Of a stretch of 32,832 nucleotides of DNA, positions 24,644 to 32,760 are shown in pieces. The translations under genes and the position numbers were made by a program. The DNA is from Flavobacterium rivuli WB 3.3-2 = DSM 21788 (GTDB lineage Bacteria; Bacteroidota; Bacteroidia; Flavobacteriales; Flavobacteriaceae). Under the pieces are notes generated by a model that was not told the DNA's origin, made no database searches, and saw nothing but the letters and a program-made list of their open reading frames with translations. Numbering within the stretch: the first letter of the stretch is position 1; every line of letters begins with the position of its first letter. The stretch lies in contig NZ_KB899985.1 in NCBI RefSeq assembly GCF_000378485.1, forward strand, positions 1 to 32,832, given 5' to 3'.

Positions 24644-26596
24644 TTAAACTTGAAATGTTTTTAGTGTTTTATCTACTTCTTCCTGCACAAGTGCAGCAAA
24701 TGCTTCGATGGTCATTGTTTGGTTACTCTTACCTGCATCGCCATGACGACGTACAGATATCGTGCCGTTTTTCTCTTCTTCCTCGCCCACAATAAGCATA
24801 AATGGCAGCTTTTGTACTTCAGCTTCCCTTATTTTTCGGCCTATTGTTTCGTTCCTGTTATCTACGGTGGCGCGAATTTCGTGATTTTCGAGCAAATCTA
24901 AAACTTTTTTAGCATAATTTTCATATTTCTCGCTAAGAGACAGTATGATAGCCTGCTCCGGCATTAGCCAAAGCGGGAAATTACCGGCTGTATTTTCCAG
25001 CAATATTGCTATAAAGCGCTCCATCGACCCAAAAGGCGCACGGTGAATCATTACCGGTCTATGTAGTTCGTTATCAGATCCTTTGTAAGTTAAGTCGAAT
25101 CTTTCCGGCAGGTTATAATCTACCTGAATGGTGCCTAACTGCCACTGGCGGCCCAGGGCATCCTTAACCATAAAGTCAAGTTTAGGGCCATAAAAAGCCG
25201 CTTCGCCATACTCTACAACCGTGGTAAGATTTTTATCTTTTGCGGCGTTAATAATCGCATTTTCAGCTTTTTCCCAGTTTTCATCGCTGCCTATGTACTT
25301 ATCGCGGTTCTCTTTATCTCGTAAAGATACCTGCGCGCTAAAGTTATCAAACCCTAATGAGCTGAAAACATACAATACAAGGTCGATAACTTTCTTGAAC
25401 TCACTATCTAACTGATCGGGAGTACAAAAAATGTGGGCGTCATCCTGAGTAAAGCCACGCACACGGGTTAAACCGTGCAGCTCGCCACTTTGCTCATAAC
25501 GATATACCGTGCCAAACTCAGCATAACGCTTAGGCAGGTCTTTGTAAGACCAGGGCTTCGTGTTATAAATTTCGCAGTGGTGCGGACAGTTCATTGGTTT
25601 CAGCAAAAACTCTTCACCCTCATTAGGTGTATGGATTGGCTGAAAGCTATCAGCACCATACTTAGCGTAGTGGCCGCTGGTAACATATAATTCTTTCTGG
25701 CCTATGTGCGGTGTAACCACCTGCTCATAACCGGCCTTTTTTTGTGCTTTTTTAAGAAACTGCTCTAAACGGTCGCGCAGGGCAGCACCCTTAGGCAACC
25801 ATAAAGGCAGACCCTGACCTACTTTCTGTGAGAAAGCAAACAATTCTAATTCCTTGCCCAGCTTGCGGTGGTCGCGGCGTTTAGCCTCTTCCAAAAGTTC
25901 AAGGTATTCGGTAAGGTCCTTTTGTTTCGGGAACGATATACCGTACACACGGGTAAGCTGTTTGTTCTTTTCGTCGCCGCGCCAGTAAGCACCGGCAACG
26001 CTCATAACTTTAAACGCCTTTATAATACCGGTGTTAGGTATGTGCCCACCACGGCAAAGATCGGTAAAGGTTGCGTGGTCGCAAAACGTAATAGTACCGT
26101 CTTCAAGGTTGGTTATAAGTTCTGTTTTATAAGGGTTCTCTTCGGCAGCATACATAGCAAGCGCTTCGGCTTTAGTAGCGCTGCGCATGGTAAACTCATA
26201 TTTCTCGCGGGCTATGGCAAGTACCTTATCTTCAATGGTTTTAAAGTCTTTATCGGTAACCACGTGGTCGCCAAAATCAACGTCGTAGTAAAAACCATTT
26301 TCTATAGCAGGGCCTATGGTAAGCTTAATGCCCGGGTACAATTCCTGAAGGGCCTGCGCCAAAACGTGCGAGCTCGAATGCCAGAAAGCCTTTTTGCCTT
26401 CCTTGTCGTTCCATGTAAATAATATTAGGGAGCCGTCGGTCGTGAGTGGTGTTTTCGTTTCAACAGTTGTACCATTAAAGGAAGCAGAAATCACGTTTCT
26501 TGCTAAGCCTTCACTTATGCTCATGGCAACATCATGGGGAGTAACCCCGGCGTCAAACTTTTTAACCGAACCGTCCGGCAATGTAATATCTATCAT
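24644..26596 (-). CDS. thrS: Threonine-tRNA ligase
   Basis: A 650-residue class II aminoacyl-tRNA synthetase of full length. It has an N-terminal TGS domain (about 1-62), an editing domain with HSSSHVLAQAL (metal/catalytic His73 and His77) and CRGGHIPNTG, and a catalytic core with the zinc-binding Cys of PMNCPHHCEIY, motif 2 (GTVYRYEQSGELHGLTRVRG) and motif 3 (HRAPFGSMERFIAILLENTA). A C-terminal anticodon-binding domain begins near PLWLMPEQAIILSL. It charges tRNA-Thr and hydrolyses mischarged Ser-tRNA. It is the first gene of the operon with infC, rpmI and rplT. The leader is only about 14 nt, so it has no room for a T-box or an operator like that of E. coli. Confidence 0.98.
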   Translation of the reverse strand: MIDITLPDGSVKKFDAGVTPHDVAMSISEGLARNVISASFNGTTVETKTPLTTDGSLILFTWNDKEGKKAFWHSSSHVLAQALQELYPGIKLTIGPAIENGFYYDVDFGDHVVTDKDFKTIEDKVLAIAREKYEFTMRSATKAEALAMYAAEENPYKTELITNLEDGTITFCDHATFTDLCRGGHIPNTGIIKAFKVMSVAGAYWRGDEKNKQLTRVYGISFPKQKDLTEYLELLEEAKRRDHRKLGKELELFAFSQKVGQGLPLWLPKGAALRDRLEQFLKKAQKKAGYEQVVTPHIGQKELYVTSGHYAKYGADSFQPIHTPNEGEEFLLKPMNCPHHCEIYNTKPWSYKDLPKRYAEFGTVYRYEQSGELHGLTRVRGFTQDDAHIFCTPDQLDSEFKKVIDLVLYVFSSLGFDNFSAQVSLRDKENRDKYIGSDENWEKAENAIINAAKDKNLTTVVEYGEAAFYGPKLDFMVKDALGRQWQLGTIQVDYNLPERFDLTYKGSDNELHRPVMIHRAPFGSMERFIAILLENTAGNFPLWLMPEQAIILSLSEKYENYAKKVLDLLENHEIRATVDNRNETIGRKIREAEVQKLPFMLIVGEEEEKNGTISVRRHGDAGKSNQTMTIEAFAALVQEEVDKTLKTFQV

Positions 26597-26616
26597 TGTT
26601 AAAAATTTATAGTGTG

Positions 26617-26647
26617 CAAAGATAGCGTTTTAACCTGCAACAAACAA
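26617..26647 (-). promoter_or_regulatory. Promoter of the thrS-infC-rpmI-rplT operon
   Basis: On the minus strand TTG (26645-26647), a 20-bp spacer and TATCTTTG (26617-26624) match the Bacteroidetes consensus. The -7 box lies 20 bases before the thrS start codon. Confidence 0.75.
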
Positions 26648-26740
26648 TACATAAACCCCACCAGTTTTTAATATTATTTTCATGGTTTTTAAGAGGGTTA
26701 GGAGCGTTAAGGCATGGGCATTTTCGGTAGGCGGATTCCC

Positions 26741-26801
26741 GCCCTTAGCTTATCTGCCGCCCTGCGGTTGGCAGGATATCGCCTCGGTCGGGGCTAAGGG
26801 G
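26741..26801. repeat. Palindromic interspersed repeat, copy A
   Basis: The 392-base gap 26648-27039 has no gene. It holds an element with outer arms CCCTTAGC / GCTAAGGG (26742-26749 with 26793-26800), inner arms around 26751-26758 and 26770-26778, and apex GCCGCCCTGCGGTTGGCAGG. A related copy lies at 32698-32760. A separate 15-bp palindrome CGAGCGT-C-ACGCTCG follows at 26835-26849. The rest of the gap is A+T-rich and probably contains the promoter of the next operon, which could not be pinned down. Confidence 0.6.
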
Positions 26802-27039
26802 AGAGGTTGTTTTGTGTTTGGGATGTTGCTGTCGCGAGCGTCACGCTCGATTGCATCAATAATGTTGCTACAATCATTGTTGCGTGCTAAGAGGTTCGCG
26901 CTAGCACTAGCACATGAAAATAAATCACATTTGACAAATCCTTTAACCAATAAACTCTACACTATATAGGAATAGTAGTTTATTTTTATATTTTTAACAT
27001 TTGTTTATATATTTTTATATTTTTACAAAAAGATTAGTT

Positions 27040-27219
27040 ATGAATTTAGATAAATATAGCACAGAAATTATTATTGCAGTTATTGCAGCTGTTGCAGGAG
27101 GTGCATTTTTTATTATTAAGAAAAGTAAGCGAAGCAATAATAAAGTAATTCAAAGAGATATTGACATTAGCGGAGACAGGGGCAAAGTTATCGGTGGTGA
27201 TGATAACTCTACAAATTAA
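27040..27219 (+). CDS. Small single-TM protein of the ABC-3C cassette
   Basis: A 59-residue protein from the ATG at 27040. Residues 9-26 (EIIIAVIAAVAGGAFFII) form one membrane helix, followed by a basic stop-transfer stretch KKSKRSNNK. The C-terminal part, IDISGDRGKVIGGDDNST (41-58), is nearly repeated at the start of the next protein. The stop overlaps the next start codon (TAATG, sharing one A), so translation is probably coupled. I recognise no family. Position and architecture suggest a membrane-anchored effector or tether for the downstream three-component system, with the shared motif as an assembly tag; this is inference. Confidence 0.65.
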   Translation: MNLDKYSTEIIIAVIAAVAGGAFFIIKKSKRSNNKVIQRDIDISGDRGKVIGGDDNSTN

Positions 27220-27797
27220 TGATTTTAGGTACTAGACAAGAAGGAATAGATATTAGCGGTCACAATGGCAAAGTTGTGGCAGGCGACGATAATTCTACAA
27301 GTTATCATCAATATAGCAGTAAGACTTCTAAATTATCAAAATTGTTTGAGCGTCTAAATAAAGAATATAATGCTAATAATGAAATTAGTGATATCAATGA
27401 TGATTTACAGAGATATTTAGACAAGAGAGATACGATAGGGTTAGAACAAAAACTGATAAATGGCAATCGGGAATATTTGTTTGATGATGCAAGTTGGCTA
27501 AAACAAGAATACGCTAAAAAATTGACAAAATTTCAATTTTTTGAACCAGCCCAAGAGATTCATGCTTTGCTTTTAGGTATAATTCTTGAGAAGTTTAGAA
27601 ATCGTATATATCCATTAATCAGGGAGAAATCGTCAGATATTGAAATTTTAAAAGTTATCTCAGAGGATATTGTAAACCCAATATTAAATGTTTTACAGGA
27701 AGAAGGTTGTGATGATGTTATGGGTTTAGATTCTACAGATATTGAAGGTATGATTTATTTTTTAACTGGGCGTTGCCATATAAAATGGAACTCATGA
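27219..27797 (+). CDS. ABC-three-component system CTD/adaptor protein
   Basis: A 192-residue soluble protein. Residues 10-27 carry IDISGHNGKVVAGDDNST, a near copy of the end of the preceding TM protein. A polar linker with predicted helix (about 38-85) follows. The helical C-terminal domain (about 93-192), with WLKQEYAKKLTKFQFFEPAQ, PLIREKSSDIEILKVIS and the ending GMIYFLTGRCHIKW, resembles the CTD that joins effectors to ABC-3C systems. Usually an enzymatic or membrane effector is fused N-terminal to this CTD; here only the short motif is present, and the membrane segment is in the gene before. The stop overlaps the next start by 4 nt (ATGA). The family call is from memory of the motif. Confidence 0.7.
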   Translation: MILGTRQEGIDISGHNGKVVAGDDNSTSYHQYSSKTSKLSKLFERLNKEYNANNEISDINDDLQRYLDKRDTIGLEQKLINGNREYLFDDASWLKQEYAKKLTKFQFFEPAQEIHALLLGIILEKFRNRIYPLIREKSSDIEILKVISEDIVNPILNVLQEEGCDDVMGLDSTDIEGMIYFLTGRCHIKWNS

Positions 27798-28312
27798 TAC
27801 TATATCATCAAGCATTTGATCTATACCATTCAGTTTATAGATTACTGCAAATCCTTACATATTTTGATAGAAATGAATATGTTGAAGTTGAAAGGTTAAG
27901 AATTTGGGATTTTTACTTATTATTCCCAAATAAAATGAGCAATATAAAACTTAAAAGGGATGAAAAAGATGTTAGGCTAATGATTAAAATTTTTATTTTA
28001 AAAGACTCAAATCCTTACGAATTACTTTCCGATAACAGAAAAATGTTTGAGAAGATAAAACCATATCAATTGGGTGCTTTAAAATGTTTAGCATCATATG
28101 GGATTATTGATAAAGATTATTTACATTCAAATAGAGTTACAATAGTATCCAAGAAAATTTTATCTACTTATACATCTAAATTTGAACCGTTGGAACCAAA
28201 AGAAGTAAACGCAATAAGGCTTCTAACTTCCCATTTTTATTTAATGCCATTATTTGGGGAGTTCGGTTTAAAAGCGAGAACACAGTTATTAGAAAGCAAA
28301 TATGATGCATAA
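27794..28312 (+). CDS. ABC-three-component system middle component
   Basis: A 172-residue helical protein from the ATG at 27794, chosen because it gives the 4-nt ATGA overlap with the previous stop; an ATG at 27785 is also in frame. Features are YHQAFDLYHSVYRLLQIL near the N-terminus, VERLRIWDFYLLFPNKM (about residues 30-46) and the winged-helix-like IKPYQLGALKCLASYGIIDK. This agrees with the middle-component families of ABC-3C systems, most like the one I recall as MC5. Middle components are thought to connect the ATPase to the CTD/effector protein. It overlaps the ATPase gene by 11 bases. Confidence 0.7.
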   Translation: MILYHQAFDLYHSVYRLLQILTYFDRNEYVEVERLRIWDFYLLFPNKMSNIKLKRDEKDVRLMIKIFILKDSNPYELLSDNRKMFEKIKPYQLGALKCLASYGIIDKDYLHSNRVTIVSKKILSTYTSKFEPLEPKEVNAIRLLTSHFYLMPLFGEFGLKARTQLLESKYDA

Positions 28313-30227
28313 CAATTTATTTTTACATAGATTAATTATTCATACCAACGAAAATAAAATTGCCTATGATGAAACATTCCATAAAGGAATAAACATTATT
28401 AATGGCGATAATAGCAGTGGGAAGTCTACAATATCCCATTTTATATTTTATGTATTAGGAGGGTATTTTAATGATTGGGTAAAGGAAGCGAAAAAATGTA
28501 CACGTGTTATCGCTGAAGTTGAAATGAACGGTGCGGTTTTTACTATTGGAAGAGCGATCCAAATAAATACTGAAAGCAAAAAAGGAAATAGTTCAGAGCC
28601 AATTTTTATATATTGGGGAATTGTAGAAGATAGCCTTAAAGCTTCTGCGAATGAATGGTTTAAGTATAATTACAATACAACTTCCGAAAAAAAAAGTTTT
28701 TCGAACATATTCTTTGATAATCTTGATTTACCTGTTGTAAAGGAAGAAAGTAATATTACTTTTCATCAAATTTTAAGGTTGTTATATGTTGATCAAGAAT
28801 CGCCTACGAGTTCATTATTTTATTATGAACAATTTGATACAACTTTGATTCGAGAAACAGTATCGGATTTATTATTAGGCGTATATAACCAAAATTTATA
28901 TGACGCAAAAACAAGAAAAGTTGAAGCGGAGAAAGAATTTGACGATGTCAAAAAAGAAATTAAAGTTATCAAGCAATTTACTAATAATGATTTACATCTA
29001 TTTCCTGAACATATTTATCAATTAATTGCTGGTAAAGAAGCAGAGATACATAATTTAGAGGAACAATTAATACAGCTTAAGGAAAAGAATAAAATTGTTC
29101 AATATACAAAAAATACAAAACTCAATTTTCAACAATTAAATGACGAAGCAATTATTCAACGTCAAAAGGTAAATGAATTAGATACTGAAATAAAGACTCT
29201 CAAGTATGAAATTGAAGATTCACATTATTTCATTGAAACTTTAGAGTCAAAGCAAAGAGCAATAAAAAATTCAGTATTAACAAGGGAATTTCTTGGGGAT
29301 TTCCCCTTAGATTATTGTCCAGAGTGTTTGAGTGACTTAAAGAAAAATGATGATATAACTGCTTGCAAATTATGTAAAGAACCTGTTGACCAAAGTTTTG
29401 GGGTAACGCAAGCGCGCAAAATTGAGCAGGATTTAAATTTTCAAATTAAGGAGTCTAAATCTTTACAGATTAAAAATCAACGTAGATTTTTAGAATTGAC
29501 TACTAAAATTGATTCTGAAAAAATTAAACTTTCTCAGATACAGATACAAGTAAATTCTGCATTAAAAGATGTAAAATCTGTTAGAGACGAAAAAATTGAT
29601 GCTCTTTACGGCGATAAAGGCTTTTTAGAGGGAGAAATAATTCAATTTGGAACACTATTGGAAAATGCTGAAATGTATCAAAAATTAGTAGAAAGTAAAG
29701 ATAAATTAGATAAGGAAATTGATTTTTTGAATACTTCCATAAAATCAATGCAGGGCAATCAGGAACAACTAAAAAAAGTAATTAATGCTGAAATAGAAAA
29801 GAAAGGTCTTTATCTGCTAAACAATGATTTGAAAAGGCAGGATGATTTTATTGCAGCTAAAGAATTTAATATTGATTATAGAAATAATATTGCATTTATA
29901 GCTGATAAAGATGCGAAATATTCTGCTAGCTCAAATTTTTATTTAAAAACAGCAGCTAGATTTGCAATTTTTCTTGCATCCTTAGAAATTGAGAAGATGA
30001 GATATCCAAGATTCATACTATGCGATAATATGGAAGATAAGGGAATTGAACAAGCGAGAGCTTATAATTTTCAAAAGATAATTATTGAAGAAGCTAACAA
30101 ATATGATTCAAATAATTTTCAAATGATTTATACAACATCATATCTCCCTCCCGAACTTAAGAATAGTAGTTATATTGTTGGTGAATATTATACAAAAATT
30201 AATCCAAGTTTAAAAAATATAGATTAG
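28302..30227 (+). CDS. Rad50/SMC-like ABC ATPase of the ABC-3C cassette
   Basis: A 641-residue ATPase with the ABC halves at the two ends. Walker A is GDNSSGKST (35-43), with the Q-loop at Gln165 (LYVDQESPTSS). A coiled coil (about 205-335 and 365-500) is broken by a four-cysteine zinc element, Cys339/Cys342 and Cys355/Cys358 (CPEC and CKLC), at the hinge, where Rad50 has its hook. The signature region is near SASSNFYLKTAARFAIFLAS (541-560). Walker B is FILCDNMEDKG (571-581), with Asn after the Asp and Glu578 as the likely base, a variant I associate with this family; a switch region lies at MIYTTSY. It should sense DNA or nucleoprotein and drive the effector; the target is unknown. Last gene of the cassette. 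Confidence 0.85.
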   Translation: MMHNNLFLHRLIIHTNENKIAYDETFHKGINIINGDNSSGKSTISHFIFYVLGGYFNDWVKEAKKCTRVIAEVEMNGAVFTIGRAIQINTESKKGNSSEPIFIYWGIVEDSLKASANEWFKYNYNTTSEKKSFSNIFFDNLDLPVVKEESNITFHQILRLLYVDQESPTSSLFYYEQFDTTLIRETVSDLLLGVYNQNLYDAKTRKVEAEKEFDDVKKEIKVIKQFTNNDLHLFPEHIYQLIAGKEAEIHNLEEQLIQLKEKNKIVQYTKNTKLNFQQLNDEAIIQRQKVNELDTEIKTLKYEIEDSHYFIETLESKQRAIKNSVLTREFLGDFPLDYCPECLSDLKKNDDITACKLCKEPVDQSFGVTQARKIEQDLNFQIKESKSLQIKNQRRFLELTTKIDSEKIKLSQIQIQVNSALKDVKSVRDEKIDALYGDKGFLEGEIIQFGTLLENAEMYQKLVESKDKLDKEIDFLNTSIKSMQGNQEQLKKVINAEIEKKGLYLLNNDLKRQDDFIAAKEFNIDYRNNIAFIADKDAKYSASSNFYLKTAARFAIFLASLEIEKMRYPRFILCDNMEDKGIEQARAYNFQKIIIEEANKYDSNNFQMIYTTSYLPPELKNSSYIVGEYYTKINPSLKNID

Positions 30228-30307
30228 TTAAGTGTCTCCCTGCGGTCAAAATGGAAAACCCTCCCGATTAGTGCTAATTTGTGAAATTAGTGTCTCTTCC
30301 TTTGTGC

Positions 30308-30325
30308 TCCCGATAGCTATCGGGA
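30308..30325. repeat. Perfect 18-bp palindrome
   Basis: TCCCGATAGCTATCGGGA is a perfect palindrome about 80 bases after the ATPase stop codon, without a T tract. It is probably part of the dispersed-repeat cluster that follows. Confidence 0.5.
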
Positions 30326-30403
30326 TTGTGTAATAGAGATTTCTCAACTCCGTTACTCTCCTTTTATAAAGTTATTTCTTCAATTCTATCCGGCGTTGGG
30401 GCT

Positions 30404-30498
30404 GGCTCCCCTCTCGAGAGGGGCGGGGGTGTGTCATTTAAAAATTATCTTTAAATCATCATCCCAACACACCCCTAACCCCTCTCAAGAGGGGAACC
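30404..30498. repeat. Long inverted repeat between the defence cassette and trehalase
   Basis: The 343-base gap 30228-30570 has no gene. Two arms of about 31 bases, 30404-30434 and 30467-30498, are imperfect inverted copies; each itself contains a hairpin (CCCCTCTCGAGAGGGG on the left, CCCCTCTCAAGAGGGG on the right), joined by a 32-base A+T-rich centre. The ACACACCCCTAACCCCTCTC block looks like a repeat I associate with Bacteroidetes genomes. A further small hairpin CCTGCCTTCCGGCAGG (30544-30559) lies next to the trehalase stop and may terminate that gene. Confidence 0.6.
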
Positions 30499-30570
30499 AA
30501 CTACACTCATACCCACTATTTAAATGGGAACTGTATACTTCGACCTGCCTTCCGGCAGGCAGGCTGAATA

Positions 30571-32541
30571 CTACTCCTTGAAAATGCTTTCCGGCCGTTC
30601 TAAATTATCAAGCTTTTTAATGTAATCATCGCCCAAAAGGCTCATGCCATATTGGTACGATGCATTCATCCACCCAAAACCCGAGCGGGTAATATAAGCA
30701 AAGTCGGTACCTACATTGCCATATTCGGCATATACCTTATGGGTGGCATTAACCACATCATACTTTTCTGGGATCGTACCATTATAATCTACGGCGTTTT
30801 GAGTGATCGTCCATAGCCAGCGGTAAATCATTTCGCGGGCTTCGGTTTCAAAGCCATAATCAATCAGGCCTTTCCACAAAACCATCTGGTGCGGCGCCCA
30901 TCCGTTAGGGTAATCCCACTGGCGCTGTACGTTTCCGGTAGCATATTTATCAAGCGATGCCTTGCTGCTTCCGGTAAAACCACCCTGCGCCTTAAGTTCG
31001 TGCATTAGTTGCGGAACCATTTGCGCGGCCTCCTCTTTACTTGCCAGCCCCGCCCACAACGGAAAAAAGTTTGTAGCCGACATAAAGTCGCTCCTCTTGC
31101 CCGTCCTTTGGTTGTAATCAAAGTAGCCGTGCGTGTTTTCGTCCCACATATATTTATGCATCAGGTTTTTACGGGTATCAGCTTTTTCGGCCCAGTACTG
31201 CGGCGTGTAAGTTTTACCGTCAACGCCTGTAAAGCCATCTTTAAAGTAAGTAGCTATAAGGTATTCAAAATCCTTCTCGTACTTATATAATAAGGAGTTT
31301 ACATCAACACAATTAAGGTCGGCCGCCACGTTATCCAGTCGCCAGCTCGTGTCGTGCCCACTTTCTCTTAGGGTTCGGTCGTGCACAAAATAACGGTCGA
31401 GTTCGGCATCCTTAATGGTTCCGTCCTTATAGGCCTGCTCAAATTCCAGTTCGGTAAGTTTATATTTATCGGTATATTCCTGAAGCAACTCTTTAAAATG
31501 CCCCGGCTCCGTTTCGGGCGGAATCCCAATCCCGTCGGCATAATATCTGTTCAGTCCGGTGTTAGAAGTATAGCGTTTGCCGCCCATCCACACCGTTTCA
31601 TATTCCTGTATGGCAATAGCCAGGCTTTCGGCAAGCCATTTAGGGTCTTTAACCGGCATGGCATCATTAACCTCCCTAATAAACGATGATAAAAACGGAG
31701 GCTGTGTTCGGGTTAGGTAGTAGGAGCGGTTAGCGTTAAGAATTTTTCCGTAGTATTTTATCTGGTAGCAAAAATTATCAACCATGGCTTTCGCAAGGTC
31801 AACCCTGCCGTCGAGCAACAGGCCAATGCCTTCAAAATAACTATCCCAACCGTACATTTCGTTAAACCTGCCGCCGGGCACCACAAAGGGCACACCTTTA
31901 CCGTTTTCTATTTTAAGCGATAATATCCCTGGCTTATCGTTAATCGACTTTACATAGTCGGACGTAATATCTTTTGGCAACACCACAACATCCAGTTTAG
32001 GCATGCGGGTTTGCACATCTTTAAAGTAAGCAATACCCACACTATCGTTATATGGTACGTATATGCGCTGCACATTGTCGTGCATTTTTTCGTCGCCTGC
32101 AATTCGGTTTATACCTTCCTCATCAATGGTACGGGTAAGGTCGTCCCAAAACTGCGTGCGAATGCGTCGCGAAATTCTCTCGGCAGGCGGTTCCTGAATT
32201 TGGCACAGGCTAATATGCAGGGTAGGGGCAGTGCCGTCTTTTGCAATAGCCAGTTCCTGTAGCAGGTTGCTTATATAATAGGTGTTGCGCAAAATCACGG
32301 TATGGCCATCGGTACTCACCATTCGGTAATCTTTATTAACAGGCGCATCGTCTTTAGTAATGCGTTTATCGCCATCAGTGTCATACCCGGCAAGCAATTC
32401 CTGCATTGTTGTATCAATGGGCAAGTCGAAAAATATCTGGCTTTCTACAAATTTTGAACTGCAACTCATAAGCAAAATAACTGCCAACAGCACACTAAGT
32501 GTGTACATGGGCATTTTTAGGTTAAAGAAAAATCTATTCAT
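30571..32541 (-). CDS. GH37 alpha,alpha-trehalase lipoprotein
   Basis: Hydrolyses trehalose to two glucose. From the ATG at 32541 the protein has 656 residues and a lipoprotein signal (basic start, then LAVILLMSC with Cys27); an ATG at 32604 would bury this signal behind 21 extra residues. Both trehalase signatures are present: PGGRFNEMYGWDSY (222-235) and QWDYPNGW (541-548). The catalytic acid is expected at the Asp of ESGHDTS (Asp397; ESGWDFS in E. coli) and the base at Glu592 of IPEKYD. An N-terminal region of about 100 residues contains DTDGDKRITKDD, an EF-hand-like calcium loop as in some periplasmic trehalases. Lipid anchoring implies periplasmic or surface location. It stands alone on this strand. 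Confidence 0.93.
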   Translation of the reverse strand: MNRFFFNLKMPMYTLSVLLAVILLMSCSSKFVESQIFFDLPIDTTMQELLAGYDTDGDKRITKDDAPVNKDYRMVSTDGHTVILRNTYYISNLLQELAIAKDGTAPTLHISLCQIQEPPAERISRRIRTQFWDDLTRTIDEEGINRIAGDEKMHDNVQRIYVPYNDSVGIAYFKDVQTRMPKLDVVVLPKDITSDYVKSINDKPGILSLKIENGKGVPFVVPGGRFNEMYGWDSYFEGIGLLLDGRVDLAKAMVDNFCYQIKYYGKILNANRSYYLTRTQPPFLSSFIREVNDAMPVKDPKWLAESLAIAIQEYETVWMGGKRYTSNTGLNRYYADGIGIPPETEPGHFKELLQEYTDKYKLTELEFEQAYKDGTIKDAELDRYFVHDRTLRESGHDTSWRLDNVAADLNCVDVNSLLYKYEKDFEYLIATYFKDGFTGVDGKTYTPQYWAEKADTRKNLMHKYMWDENTHGYFDYNQRTGKRSDFMSATNFFPLWAGLASKEEAAQMVPQLMHELKAQGGFTGSSKASLDKYATGNVQRQWDYPNGWAPHQMVLWKGLIDYGFETEAREMIYRWLWTITQNAVDYNGTIPEKYDVVNATHKVYAEYGNVGTDFAYITRSGFGWMNASYQYGMSLLGDDYIKKLDNLERPESIFKE

Positions 32542-32697
32542 GTAAGAAAAAACTACGTGAACCATAAATATACACCATTTAGCCCGTTTCATAATTGCAG
32601 GCATTAACCCTTAACATTACATTAGCATGTTTGCATAATAAATAGCACACCTATATATAAGGAGCAGTTGTTGCATGCGCATATTAGCAGTGGTCGC

Positions 32698-32760
32698 GCC
32701 CGCTATCCGCTGTACACGCCGCCCTACGGTTGGCGTGGTGCCGCTGCTATCGGGGCTAAA
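32698..32760. repeat. Palindromic interspersed repeat, copy B
   Basis: This stretch upstream of the trehalase gene shares the apex GCCGCCCTACGGTTGGC and the end TCGGGGCTAA with copy A at 26741-26801, in the same orientation. Inner arms ACACGCC / GGCGTGGT flank the apex. Bases 32605-32832 hold no gene that can be supported. Confidence 0.6.

Noticed and set aside
26835..26849. CGAGCGT-C-ACGCTCG palindrome as a terminator or operator
   Set aside because: There is no T tract, no adjacent gene end and the loop is a single base; it is better explained as part of the repeat cluster.
26682..26969. 95-codon open frame upstream of the defence cassette
   Set aside because: It runs through palindromic repeat A and the CGAGCGT palindrome, has repeat-like composition and no recognisable domain; it is a frame through non-coding repeat DNA.
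30396..30581. 61-codon open frame after the ATPase gene
   Set aside because: It lies entirely in the inverted repeat and the trehalase 3' hairpin and encodes low-complexity repeat sequence.
32542..32604. N-terminal extension of trehalase to the upstream ATG
   Set aside because: It would place 21 extra residues before a clear lipoprotein signal peptide; the ATG at 32541 gives a normal signal.
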